Notes under the pieces: generated by a model | What the model saw: only the letters and a program-made list of their open reading frames with translations | The model's database searches: none | What the model was told of the DNA's origin: nothing | Made by a program: the position numbers and the translations under genes | Part shown: in pieces, positions 44,888 to 52,698 of the stretch | How the letters are laid out: every line of letters starts with the position of its first letter | How positions within the stretch are numbered: position 1 is the stretch's first letter | NCBI GenBank assembly: GCA_028277845.1 | Contig: JANQFL010000068.1 | Span: forward strand, 1 to 64,000 | From: Sneathiellales bacterium | GTDB taxonomy: Bacteria > Pseudomonadota > Alphaproteobacteria > JANQFL01 | Direction of reading: 5' to 3' | Length of the DNA stretch: 64,000 nucleotides

Positions 44888-45772
44888 ATGCAGCGTCGCC
44901 ACAAAATCATTCTGGATTGCGACAACAGTTTCGGACTTCCCGGGCGCGATGTGGATGATGGGCTTGCGCTGCTCTATCTGCTCGGCCGACCGGACATCGA
45001 GTTGATCGGTGTCACCCATGCCGCGGGCAACACGACCGTCTCCGCCGCGGTACATTGTACAAGCCGCATGTTGGAACGGTTAGGCTATGACGGAATCCGG
45101 TTGGGCATGGGGTGGTCCGACGGCAATACCGATCGGCACGAAACCGATGCCGCGAAGTTCCTGGTGCAGTCCGCAGAGCAATATCCCGGAGAAATCACTG
45201 TTGTAGCGACCGGTCCATTGGCGAACGTGTCGGCCGCCGCCCGAATGGATCCTGGATTCTTCGGCCGCCTGGCGAGGATCAACGTGATGGGCGGCCGGTT
45301 TACCAGGCAGAAAGTCGGCGTCGTGCCTATTGGCGAACTTAATTTTTCCCGTCATCCGACGGCGGCGAGCGCGGTACTCCGTGCGCCCTGCCCCATCACC
45401 TTGTTTACAACGGAGGTGTGTCTTTCCGCGCCATTCCGTTGGTGGGATTTGACCATACTCCGACAATTGGACCCCTGGGTGGCACGCACGGTGTTGATCT
45501 GGATGGTCTGTTTCGGCACCCGCTACCTGCACCATGCCATCTATCTATGGGATGTCTTGCCGGCCATGGCCGTGACACACCCCGGGCAGTTCGAAACCGT
45601 CCCCTGCCGCTTGGGCCAGCAACATTCATCGCATGTCAGTGAGGGTTATCTGTCTCTCTCGGATGGACGAAACATCAATCGTGTGCGAAGCCTGCGCAAC
45701 CCTGCGAGACTGCTGCAAAGCGCGGCTTCAGCCTGGCGCCGGGCGGCGCCGCGGGTCAGGGTCATGAATTAG
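44888..45772 (+). CDS. Inosine-uridine-preferring nucleoside hydrolase family protein
   Basis: 294 residues from ATG 44888. The calcium-binding N-terminal motif is present as DCDN (D10, D12) followed by GRDVDDG (D23, D24), although with a longer insert than the canonical DTDxGxDD. VVATGPLANVSAAARMDPGF and INVMGGRF are further family blocks. It hydrolyses the N-glycosidic bond of nucleosides; purine or pyrimidine preference cannot be told. AGGAA lies 12 bases upstream; an in-frame TTG at 44810 overlaps the operator and is not favoured. The stop overlaps the convergent CRP-type gene by 4 bases. Confidence 0.8.
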   Translation: MQRRHKIILDCDNSFGLPGRDVDDGLALLYLLGRPDIELIGVTHAAGNTTVSAAVHCTSRMLERLGYDGIRLGMGWSDGNTDRHETDAAKFLVQSAEQYPGEITVVATGPLANVSAAARMDPGFFGRLARINVMGGRFTRQKVGVVPIGELNFSRHPTAASAVLRAPCPITLFTTEVCLSAPFRWWDLTILRQLDPWVARTVLIWMVCFGTRYLHHAIYLWDVLPAMAVTHPGQFETVPCRLGQQHSSHVSEGYLSLSDGRNINRVRSLRNPARLLQSAASAWRRAAPRVRVMN

Positions 45773-46485
45773 CGCGCGACCCCGTCGCCCTGCTCGCTCA
45801 AACGCTCGATCAGGGACTCCAGCCCATTCCGGTCCCGGATATACAGTGTCTTGCCTTTGCGATCCGCGATACCGGCGGCATTCAAATTGGACAATGCGCG
45901 GGCCACCGTCTCCCGCGTTGTACTCACCTGCCCCGCAATGGCGTGTTGTGTCGGGATCGGATAAATCGACCAAACGGCCGAATTCACAGGGTCGGGTTCA
46001 GCGATCCGCAGAACATAGCGGTAGACCCGTTGCATCGCGCCCAGCGTGCTGAGATCCATGATCCGGTCGTCACAGGAACGGATGATCGCGGCCAGCCGCT
46101 GAAGTACCTCCACGGCGGCCTGTGCATGGTCCAGTAAAAACTCGGCAAAGATGTCCGGAGAAAGACTGGCGAGTTGACAGTTTTCGATAGCGACCACCGT
46201 AGCCGACCGTGGTTGCCCATCGAGGGCGGACAATTCCCCAAAATAACCGCCATCCGACACCGTGGCGTACGCGACCTCCCGCCCCGACGACGAGAAATTG
46301 ACGATACGCACCGTGCCCTTGACCACGAACATGATGTCCCGGCTGTCGCTGTCCCGGTCGAGCACCTGTTCGCCACGCCGGTAATGACGCCACGTACTGC
46401 GTTGTTCCAGTTTGCGGACTTCGTCTTCCGGCAGCCCCGAAAACAGCCTTATGCCGTCCAAACGGCCTGGTAACGTTTGGCTCAC
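45769..46485 (-). CDS. CRP/FNR-family regulator, CRP-like with cAMP-type pocket
   Basis: 238 residues from GTG 46485. The cyclic-nucleotide domain holds the phosphate-binding cassette FGELSALDGQPRSATVVA, with the Glu, Arg and Ser that bind cAMP in E. coli CRP. The recognition helix STTRETVARALSNL has the R-E-x-x-x-R pattern that reads TGTGA. No FNR-type N-terminal cysteines are seen. A promoter TTGCGG-N16-TATAGA (46577 to 46550, - strand) starts near 46543, so a longer start at 46545 would be upstream of the transcript. TGTGACGGCCGTCACA lies 83.5 bases upstream of that start. Confidence 0.85.
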   Translation of the reverse strand: MSQTLPGRLDGIRLFSGLPEDEVRKLEQRSTWRHYRRGEQVLDRDSDSRDIMFVVKGTVRIVNFSSSGREVAYATVSDGGYFGELSALDGQPRSATVVAIENCQLASLSPDIFAEFLLDHAQAAVEVLQRLAAIIRSCDDRIMDLSTLGAMQRVYRYVLRIAEPDPVNSAVWSIYPIPTQHAIAGQVSTTRETVARALSNLNAAGIADRKGKTLYIRDRNGLESLIERLSEQGDGVAR

Positions 46486-46549
46486 GTCCTTTCCCCGAGT
46501 TATCCAACCCCGCCGGATCCGGTCTGCGCCGGATTCCGTCGCCAATCCA

Positions 46550-46595
46550 TCTATATCACGTGTGGATGTGGCCGCAAATCGACACTTTTTGTGTC
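46550..46595 (-). promoter_or_regulatory. Predicted promoter of the CRP-type regulator gene
   Basis: TTGCGG (46577-46572) and TATAGA (46555-46550) with a 16-base spacer on the - strand. Immediately upstream is the perfect repeat GACAC-TTTTT-GTGTC (46581-46595), centred about 45 bases before the predicted start, which could be a further regulator site. Confidence 0.5.
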
Positions 46596-46618
46596 ATACG
46601 GCGGAATTCGGGCAATCG

Positions 46619-46661
46619 TGTGACGGCCGTCACAGATTCCAGGGGGCGCTGACGGTACAAC
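46619..46661 (+). promoter_or_regulatory. CRP-consensus site and class II promoter for a small RNA
   Basis: TGTGACGGCCGTCACA (46619-46634) is a perfect TGTGA-N6-TCACA dyad centred at 46626.5. TACAAC (46656-46661) is a reasonable -10, giving a start at 46668. The dyad is then centred at -41.5, the class II CRP position, and the -35 position has no TTGACA-like hexamer, as expected for CRP-dependent promoters. Confidence 0.65.
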
Positions 46662-46667
46662 ATTCGC

Positions 46668-46739
46668 GTGCCTCCCCGGAGGCAGCCAACCCCTAGACCG
46701 ACTTAAGGGCCCGCCGAACAGCGGGCCCATCTTTTTTTT
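46668..46739 (+). ncRNA. Predicted small RNA (about 72 nt) ending in a strong terminator
   Basis: No ORF is present. The predicted transcript opens with a hairpin TGCCTC-CCCG-GAGGCA (46669-46684), has a single-stranded linker of about 22 bases (46685-46706) and ends in GGGCCCGC (46707-46714) paired with GCGGGCCC (46721-46728), followed by ATC and eight T (to 46739). The terminator faces the + strand, where no gene precedes it: the adjacent CRP-type and pentapeptide genes are both on the - strand. The first hairpin holds CCUCC, an anti-Shine-Dalgarno motif, as in several alphaproteobacterial regulatory RNAs. Length and start are predictions. Confidence 0.6.
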
Positions 46740-46748
46740 CAGGCTCGG

Positions 46749-48050
46749 TCAGGCCGCTCCAGGCAGAATAGCGCCCTCAACGATGGCGGATGACAGATCG
46801 ACGTCGTCCAGTTTCGCGCCCGTCATGTCCGCGCCACGCAGATCCGCCCGGTGCAACGCGACCCGGCTCATATCGGCGCGGCGCAGATCGGCGCCATTGA
46901 GGTCGGCGCCGACCAGATTGGCGCCCACCATGGACGTCGGCCATTGCCGTCCGGTCGGTTTGCCGTCCCGGTCGAGAATGTCCGCCGGCGACAGGTTCGC
47001 GCCCGATAACTTGGCGTTCGACATATCCGCGCCATTCAACCTGGATCCCGACATGTCGGCCTCGTTCAGATTGGCGTACCGAAGAACGGAACCGGACATA
47101 TCCGTCATGCGCAGTGTGGCATGGTTCAGATGTGTTCCCGTCATATCGGTTTGCCGCAAATCCGCCGCGCTCAGGTTCACATCGTTCAGACCGACATAGG
47201 ACAGGTCGACCTGCACGAGATCACCGCGTTCGCCCTCCACACCGAAGCTGGTGATCCACAGAACGTGCTTTTCCAGACATTCCTGCACATCCAATGGCAG
47301 ACTGTCCTTGCTGCGCACGTGCAGGGCTTCGGACAAATCCGTCTTCATGACCCCCGCTTTTTCCAGCTCCTCGAGGGATATGTCCGTGTCGTCGAGAATG
47401 GCGCGCGCCATTTTTGCGCCGGCCAGAATAGCGCCGTCCAATATGACGTTGGACAGGTTGGCGCCGGCGAAATTGGCATGGCTTAAATCAGCGCCCCGCA
47501 GATTGGAATCGCGCAGATCCGCGTCGACCAGACTGGCGTGCCGCAGAATGGCGCCCGACAGATCGGTTCGGATGATGCTTGCATTGGACAGATCCGCACC
47601 GGTCATGTTGGCACCGGTCATGACGCCGTTGGTGATTTCGATGTGCCGAAGGTCGGCCTTCTGCACCACCTTCCCGCCTTCGGCTTCCGGCTTCACCAGT
47701 ACGCCTTCCCGCATGTCGGCATGGGCCAAGTTCACGCCGACAAGATTGGCGCCTTTCAAACTGGCGCCCCGCAGATCCGTTTGCATCATGTTCGCCTGAC
47801 GCAAATCGGCACCCGACAGATTGGCGGCGAACATGTCGGCCTTGCTGAGATTGGCACCGGTCAGGACGCTTTCTCCCAAATTGGCGCCGGTAATTTTCGC
47901 CGAATTCAGATTGAGTGACGAAAAACGCCGTTTACGCAGATCCCGCAAAGACAGGTCAGCGCGCTTGCCACCACGGCCCAACAGCCATCGTTGATGGCGC
48001 TCGATGATTTCCGCAATGGAAACTCCGCGCTTTTTCGGGTTTTTCTGCAT
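46749..48050 (-). CDS. Pentapeptide-repeat protein
   Basis: 433 residues. After a basic 40-residue head (MQKNPKKRGVSIAEIIERHQRWLLGRGGKRADLS), tandem A(D/N)LxX pentapeptides run from about 45 to 245. A non-repeat segment of about 45 residues follows (LEELEKAGVMKTDLSEALHVRSKDSLPLDVQECLEKH), and repeats resume to the C-terminus. Such proteins fold as right-handed quadrilateral helices; some mimic DNA and bind gyrase, but most are uncharacterised. No signal peptide, so cytoplasmic. Monocistronic. Function unknown. Confidence 0.85.
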   Translation of the reverse strand: MQKNPKKRGVSIAEIIERHQRWLLGRGGKRADLSLRDLRKRRFSSLNLNSAKITGANLGESVLTGANLSKADMFAANLSGADLRQANMMQTDLRGASLKGANLVGVNLAHADMREGVLVKPEAEGGKVVQKADLRHIEITNGVMTGANMTGADLSNASIIRTDLSGAILRHASLVDADLRDSNLRGADLSHANFAGANLSNVILDGAILAGAKMARAILDDTDISLEELEKAGVMKTDLSEALHVRSKDSLPLDVQECLEKHVLWITSFGVEGERGDLVQVDLSYVGLNDVNLSAADLRQTDMTGTHLNHATLRMTDMSGSVLRYANLNEADMSGSRLNGADMSNAKLSGANLSPADILDRDGKPTGRQWPTSMVGANLVGADLNGADLRRADMSRVALHRADLRGADMTGAKLDDVDLSSAIVEGAILPGAA

Positions 48051-48161
48051 CCTGCCGATTTTCGCCGCGGACGGTTAATAGACGAATAATCAGCTATACT
48101 TGAGGTTAAGTTTAGAGTGCCAAATTGCAATCCTTTGTAGTATTCACCCAAATAATCGGTA

Positions 48162-48686
48162 CTAGGACACGGACTTGTCGCGGGAAGCCGCGTCACCACC
48201 GATGCGGCGCCTCTCCTTGCCTTTGTAGTCGGCTGGCCGCCGGCGCCTGCGATCGGGCCCGATATAATTTTCGACATCAACGAACGCCCTGGGGTTCCCG
48301 ATAGCCGACAATACCCGGGATTCCATTGCTTTCGCGGACACGGGGTTGGCCAATATCTCGTTGACGCCGACGTCTCTGGCTTGTTGAACGTTCTCGATTT
48401 TCGGCCTATCGGTGATCATAACGACCGGAATTTGGGACAATTTGGGATCACCCAGGTGGCGCAGGCCGTGCACAAAGGCGCAGCCGCTCTGCGGCTGGAG
48501 CTGGTCACCAATGATCAGCAGTTTGGTCCGTCCCAGCCGGATGCTTTGCATGGCGTCGGCAGAGTTGCTTTCCGCCGTGACCTGCTTGAACCCCAGGCCA
48601 TGCAAAATCGTCACGTATGTCCGCCTGTAGTATTCGTTGGGCTCAACGATCAGGACATTCAGATTGGCACGCAATTCCCGTTTCAT
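48162..48686 (-). CDS. Atypical receiver-domain protein with basic GPDRRRR tail
   Basis: 174 residues. A CheY-like receiver spans 8-130: the likely phospho-Asp is D61 (LLIIGDQLQPQSG) and the switch Thr is in VVMITD. However, the acidic pocket reads EPN (15-17) instead of D/E-D, and the conserved Lys of the KP motif is Asn (ILANPVS). The tail YIGPDRRRRRPADYKGKERRR is strongly basic. I recall GPDRRRR-type tails on other alphaproteobacterial receivers. It may be a phosphorylation-independent or altered receiver. No kinase is adjacent; its closest neighbour is the pentapeptide-repeat gene. Confidence 0.75.
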   Translation of the reverse strand: MKRELRANLNVLIVEPNEYYRRTYVTILHGLGFKQVTAESNSADAMQSIRLGRTKLLIIGDQLQPQSGCAFVHGLRHLGDPKLSQIPVVMITDRPKIENVQQARDVGVNEILANPVSAKAMESRVLSAIGNPRAFVDVENYIGPDRRRRRPADYKGKERRRIGGDAASRDKSVS

Positions 48687-48812
48687 GACTCCTCGGCTCC
48701 ATCGGCCCGGCGCGTAGTGGACTGAAGCAATTACACTCCATCCGGGTTACCAATCCGTTTTCAAGCGTGGCAAACTCCTGTTTCAGCGGCCAGGGTCGGC
48801 AAACAGTCGGCA

Positions 48813-49658
48813 ATGACCGTCCAGCCCAGGATTCCGATCGGAATTATTGTATTGAAAACAGTAATTTATCAGTCTTATCGCACGTCGGACGTGCCTTCGT
48901 GGATCAGCCGATGCATGGAGACCGTGCGACAATGGGCCGATGCCAATTCCTATGATTACGAATTCATCGACGATCGGCTGTTCACGTATCTGCCGGACTG
49001 GTATCGCAAGGCTTCGGGCGCGCAACTCCTGCCGCAAACGGATTTGGCGCGCCTAGCCGTCGCCAAGGAGCTCCTGGCCGGCCCCTACGACCGCGCGGTC
49101 TGGGTGGATGCCGATATCGTCATTTATGACCCCGACGGGTTCAAGATCGACACTCCCGTCGGATTTTCCCTGTGCCACGAGGTTTGGACCCGTCGCATGA
49201 AGGACGGCAGCGTTCGCGCAAGAACGAAGGTCAACAATGCCGTTCTGGTATTTCACAAGAACAACAGCTTTCTGGATTTCTACATTTTCGCCTGCCAGTC
49301 CATCATGCACAGCCGCGACGGCAACATTCACCACGACGACGTTGGAACCCGGTTTCTATCGAGTTTGAACGCAACCTGCCGGCTTCCCTTGCTCGCCACG
49401 GTCGGCATGTTCAGTCCCGACATGTGCCGCGCCATGCTGGATGACGACGAACCTTTTCTCGACCGTTACGCCGAACTGTGTCATGGCCCCTGTTATGCCG
49501 CCAATCTGTGCGCATCGCTCACCGACGCCAACCCGCAACGTCGCGAGGGAAACGTCTCGGATGCCGACATGCTTCGTCTTGTTGACAAGCTGATCGATAC
49601 AAAAGGCGCGCGTCTGAACGGGCTGATCGCCAAAGCAAGAGACGGCGACGGCACTTGA
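48813..49658 (+). CDS. Glycosyltransferase-like protein (GT-A fold, DXD motif)
   Basis: 281 residues, no signal peptide or membrane helix. SYRTSDVPSWISRCMETVRQWADANSYDYEFIDD followed by DLARLAVAKELLAGPYDRAVWVDADIVIYDPDG places a DAD metal/nucleotide-sugar motif at residues 99-101, in the order seen in GT8/GT32-like enzymes. NAVLVFHKNN and the acidic HHDDVGTRFL are consistent with the acceptor half. The start is ATG 48813. No polysaccharide genes surround it, so acceptor and sugar are unknown. Confidence 0.65.
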   Translation: MTVQPRIPIGIIVLKTVIYQSYRTSDVPSWISRCMETVRQWADANSYDYEFIDDRLFTYLPDWYRKASGAQLLPQTDLARLAVAKELLAGPYDRAVWVDADIVIYDPDGFKIDTPVGFSLCHEVWTRRMKDGSVRARTKVNNAVLVFHKNNSFLDFYIFACQSIMHSRDGNIHHDDVGTRFLSSLNATCRLPLLATVGMFSPDMCRAMLDDDEPFLDRYAELCHGPCYAANLCASLTDANPQRREGNVSDADMLRLVDKLIDTKGARLNGLIAKARDGDGT

Positions 49659-49674
49659 TTCCGGCCGGTATGTC

Positions 49675-51129
49675 TCACTTTCCCGGATCGTCCACCCTGG
49701 GCCAATAGGCGTCGGTGAATTTCTCATACGGTATGGTGGCGAAATCCGGTGGAATGCTGCCTGGCGCCGCAACGTAGATGACCTCGGACGCGATCGGCGC
49801 GAATCCCGCGTAGAAGTGTTGCGTCGACTTGACGACCACGACGTCGTATCCGGCCGGATCGATACCCAGTTGCGTGAAGGCATCGGGATGGAAGGTCTGG
49901 GTTCGCACCGTGTTGAGGACCAGATCGATACCGTCCGCCGCGACCCAGACGGCATCGCCCATGCGGTTCTTGGACGTGCCAAAGCTTTGGCTGGCGCCCT
50001 CGACGACCTTCTTGACCGTCACGACCAAATCCACCGGATCGCCCGAAGCCCGGCCGCACTTGCCGCCGATGCGCAGTTCGAAGGTCGAACCCTCGCCGGC
50101 TTCCTGACACATGCGCACGGCGATGGGATCCCAGTACAGACCGCTCAGCACATTGCTCATGCCCTTGTCGAGCATGGCCTGTAGGACGTATGTGGAGTCC
50201 GCCGGCGCACCGCCACCGGCGTTGTCGGAGACATCCGCCAGAACGACCGGCCCCTTTTCCGCCGCCGTCGCCTGGTCCAGGGCGTCATCGATGCTCGATG
50301 ACGACGGCGCCGTCTCGTGGCGCATGTCCCAGATCTCGCCACCCAGCGCCTGCGCCAACGCGTTGCCCTTGTCGGCATCGTTGTCGCTCACGACCACGAC
50401 CTTGGCGCTGGCATCGGGCACATCGCCCCAGGGAAAGCCATGGGCGAACGACACGGACAAAATGCCGTCCTTGCCTTCCAGGGACTTCATGCGTTCAACA
50501 AAACCCGTCATGGGTTCCACCGGGGTACGCCACATGTTGATCATGCGGGTGTCGTAGGTCGAGATGACCGGCTTGGCATCACCCACCACCTTCGCCAACA
50601 AAACCTCGAAGAGTTCCTCGGCCCGTTCCTTACCGTCGATGTGGGGATATTCCTTGAAGGTGATGATCACGTCGGCATTGTCGGTCATGCGCTTGGTGAT
50701 GGAGCAGTGCAGATCCAATTCACATCCCACGGCCGCATCGGGACCGACCACCTTCCGCACGCTTTCCAGGATATCGCCTTCGCAATCCAGATAGCCTTCC
50801 GCCACCATGGCGCCGTGCATGCACAGCAACACCATGTCGACGGGCATGGCTTTCCTCAAATCGTCCAGCAGTTCGTCGCGCAATGCTTCGTAGACAGGAC
50901 CGACGGTGGTGCCGGCCGGCTGGGCGAACGCGGCGATACTTTCCGCCACCTCCCAGTTGCGCGCCTCGGCGCACTGGCGCCAGACATGGAGCGGTTCCGA
51001 AAACAGGTTGGGCTCATGTTGCGTGGCATCGCCGTGAAACAGCATGGTTTCGGCGAAATTCTGCATCCCTGTGGGGATGGGCGAGAACGTGTTGGTTTCG
51101 GTGCCGAGGCAGGCAATAAAGGCTTTCAT
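49675..51129 (-). CDS. M81-family metallopeptidase (MlrC / microcystinase C-like)
   Basis: 484 residues. The N-terminus FIACLGTETNTFSPIPTG is the M81/DUF1485 signature. Zinc ligands are expected among D and H of LLCMHGAMVAEGY and GCELDLHCSIT; the C-terminal MlrC domain includes VVLADVSDNAGGGAPADST. The founding MlrC cleaves linear microcystin fragments containing D-residues and Adda, but most homologues have no known substrate. It is last in an operon with a TRAP transporter and a D-amino-acid dehydrogenase-like enzyme. Confidence 0.88.
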   Translation of the reverse strand: MKAFIACLGTETNTFSPIPTGMQNFAETMLFHGDATQHEPNLFSEPLHVWRQCAEARNWEVAESIAAFAQPAGTTVGPVYEALRDELLDDLRKAMPVDMVLLCMHGAMVAEGYLDCEGDILESVRKVVGPDAAVGCELDLHCSITKRMTDNADVIITFKEYPHIDGKERAEELFEVLLAKVVGDAKPVISTYDTRMINMWRTPVEPMTGFVERMKSLEGKDGILSVSFAHGFPWGDVPDASAKVVVVSDNDADKGNALAQALGGEIWDMRHETAPSSSSIDDALDQATAAEKGPVVLADVSDNAGGGAPADSTYVLQAMLDKGMSNVLSGLYWDPIAVRMCQEAGEGSTFELRIGGKCGRASGDPVDLVVTVKKVVEGASQSFGTSKNRMGDAVWVAADGIDLVLNTVRTQTFHPDAFTQLGIDPAGYDVVVVKSTQHFYAGFAPIASEVIYVAAPGSIPPDFATIPYEKFTDAYWPRVDDPGK

Positions 51130-51170
51130 GTTTGTCCTTGTCCGAGCGTTAGAGTCGTTCGATCAGGTTT

Positions 51171-51689
51171 TCAGGATTGTTCCTGTTCAGCCGGCGGCCG
51201 GTCTCCGGCCCACTGAGCCAGCAGGTGAATGAGAATGACCCCGGCGGCAACCGGTACGGCCATGGCGACGTAAATCATGGGAAATCCGAGCGTGTCGGCC
51301 GTCCGCATGATGGAGCGGCCGAGAAAGCCACGCGCCGCATTCATGCCCGGCCCGAAAATGGCGTAATACAGCACCGGTCCCATGAACATGATCGTGGCCA
51401 GGGAACGGACCGAAATCATGGTCCAGCGCGCCAGCGCCGACCCACGGTCCGCCAAGCGGATGAGCACGGGATCGAAACGGGTCTTGTAGGCCACCGTCGC
51501 ACCGAGCAGCCCGCCCCAGACCATGGAGTACCGGGCCAGTTCCTCGGTCCAGGTCGGGGGTGCCTGGAAGATGTAGCGGGCAATCACCTGAATGGCGACG
51601 AACACCAGCATGGCGGAGAAACATATCCCCGCGCCGATCAGACACAAGCGATTGAGCCGGTCGCTGAAACCGATGATTGCCCGCCGCAT
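51171..51689 (-). CDS. TRAP transporter small membrane subunit (DctQ)
   Basis: 172 residues, four spans. ICFSAMLVFVAIQVIARYIFQAPPTWTEELARYSMVWGGLLGA is the DctQ hallmark with the W-T-E-E motif. ATG 51689 begins 2 bases after the DctP stop. A longer reading to 51725 overlaps dctP. It bridges the binding protein and the large channel subunit. Confidence 0.9.
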   Translation of the reverse strand: MRRAIIGFSDRLNRLCLIGAGICFSAMLVFVAIQVIARYIFQAPPTWTEELARYSMVWGGLLGATVAYKTRFDPVLIRLADRGSALARWTMISVRSLATIMFMGPVLYYAIFGPGMNAARGFLGRSIMRTADTLGFPMIYVAMAVPVAAGVILIHLLAQWAGDRPPAEQEQS

Positions 51690-51691
51690 CG

Positions 51692-52675
51692 CTACTGCCG
51701 CGTCTTGTCGGCCGCTTCGATCCACAGCTTGGCTTGCTCCGGCGTCAACACGCCATCGCTGTAGACCTTACGCGAACGCTGCACGAACTCGGCCCGGGCT
51801 TCCGGCGTCAGGACGGTGACGTCGACGCCGGCCTTCTTGACGTCCTCGATCATCTTGGCCTCGGCCTTCATGACCCAGTCCCGGTTGGCCTTGGTCGCCG
51901 CGGCGACGGCGGCGTCGACGATTTTCCGTTCCTTGGCGCTCAGCCCCCGGTACCAGTCATCGGACGCCAACGCGGTGCGCATGGACGGGCTGACCTTGGC
52001 GTCCGTGAAGTACTTGATGAAATCGGTATGACCGAACATCACCGGCACGAAGACCGGGTTGATGTAGCCGTCGGCGACACCGGTCTGCAGGGCGTTGGGC
52101 ACTTCGGACCAGGACACGATGGTGCCGGTCGTCCCCCAGGTCTTGTACAGCTCGATCTGGGATTCATCGAGGGCGCGCATGCGCAGGTCGGCCATGTCGG
52201 AAACCGACTTCACCGGTTTCTTGGTGTTGAAAATACCGGCCGGCGGCCCCAGAGCCGTCAGGGCCAGAACGCGGATGCCGCTCGGCGCGATCTTCTCGTT
52301 GATCTTGGCCAACAGGCCGGCATCGCCCATGGCGCGGTCCAGATGGGCGGCGTTTTCAAACAGATACGGCAGGTAGGCGCCGAAGATCAGCTTGTCGACC
52401 TTGCCGGCCGACTTGACATCCGACATGGACACTTCGAGCAGCCCCTGGCTGACCTGGTCGAGCCGCTCGGCTTCCTCGCCCAACGCGCCGCGTTCGTATT
52501 CCTTGGCGTCCATGCCGTTGGCCTTGAGGTGTTCGGCAAACGTATGGGCCCAGACATAGGACCCGGACTTTTGCAAGTCCGCGGGCGAATCGAGCGCGAT
52601 TTTCACTTCCGCCTGGGCCGTGCCGGCGAACACCGCCGCAAGCAGGGCCACACTCGAGATCAACAATCGTTTCAT
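51692..52675 (-). CDS. TRAP transporter substrate-binding protein (DctP)
   Basis: 327 residues. The signal peptide MKRLLISSVALLAAVFAGTAQA cleaves before EVKIALDSPADLQKSGSYVWAHTFAEHLK. The family arginine that binds the ligand carboxylate is expected in DLRMRALDESQIELYKTWGTTG. DctP proteins bind organic acids, including amino acids and keto acids. ATG 52675 is chosen because of the signal peptide. Confidence 0.92.
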   Translation of the reverse strand: MKRLLISSVALLAAVFAGTAQAEVKIALDSPADLQKSGSYVWAHTFAEHLKANGMDAKEYERGALGEEAERLDQVSQGLLEVSMSDVKSAGKVDKLIFGAYLPYLFENAAHLDRAMGDAGLLAKINEKIAPSGIRVLALTALGPPAGIFNTKKPVKSVSDMADLRMRALDESQIELYKTWGTTGTIVSWSEVPNALQTGVADGYINPVFVPVMFGHTDFIKYFTDAKVSPSMRTALASDDWYRGLSAKERKIVDAAVAAATKANRDWVMKAEAKMIEDVKKAGVDVTVLTPEARAEFVQRSRKVYSDGVLTPEQAKLWIEAADKTRQ

Positions 52676-52698
52676 TGGAGCCTCCCTTTCGATGTGAA

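Noticed and set aside
46619-46634. FNR box
   Set aside because: The half-sites are TGTGA/TCACA, not TTGAT/ATCAA, and the adjacent regulator lacks the FNR cysteine cluster.
46707-46739. Terminator at 46707-46739 as the 3' end of the pentapeptide-repeat gene
   Set aside because: That gene is on the - strand. On that strand the run of A comes before the stem and no T-run follows, so the orientation is wrong.
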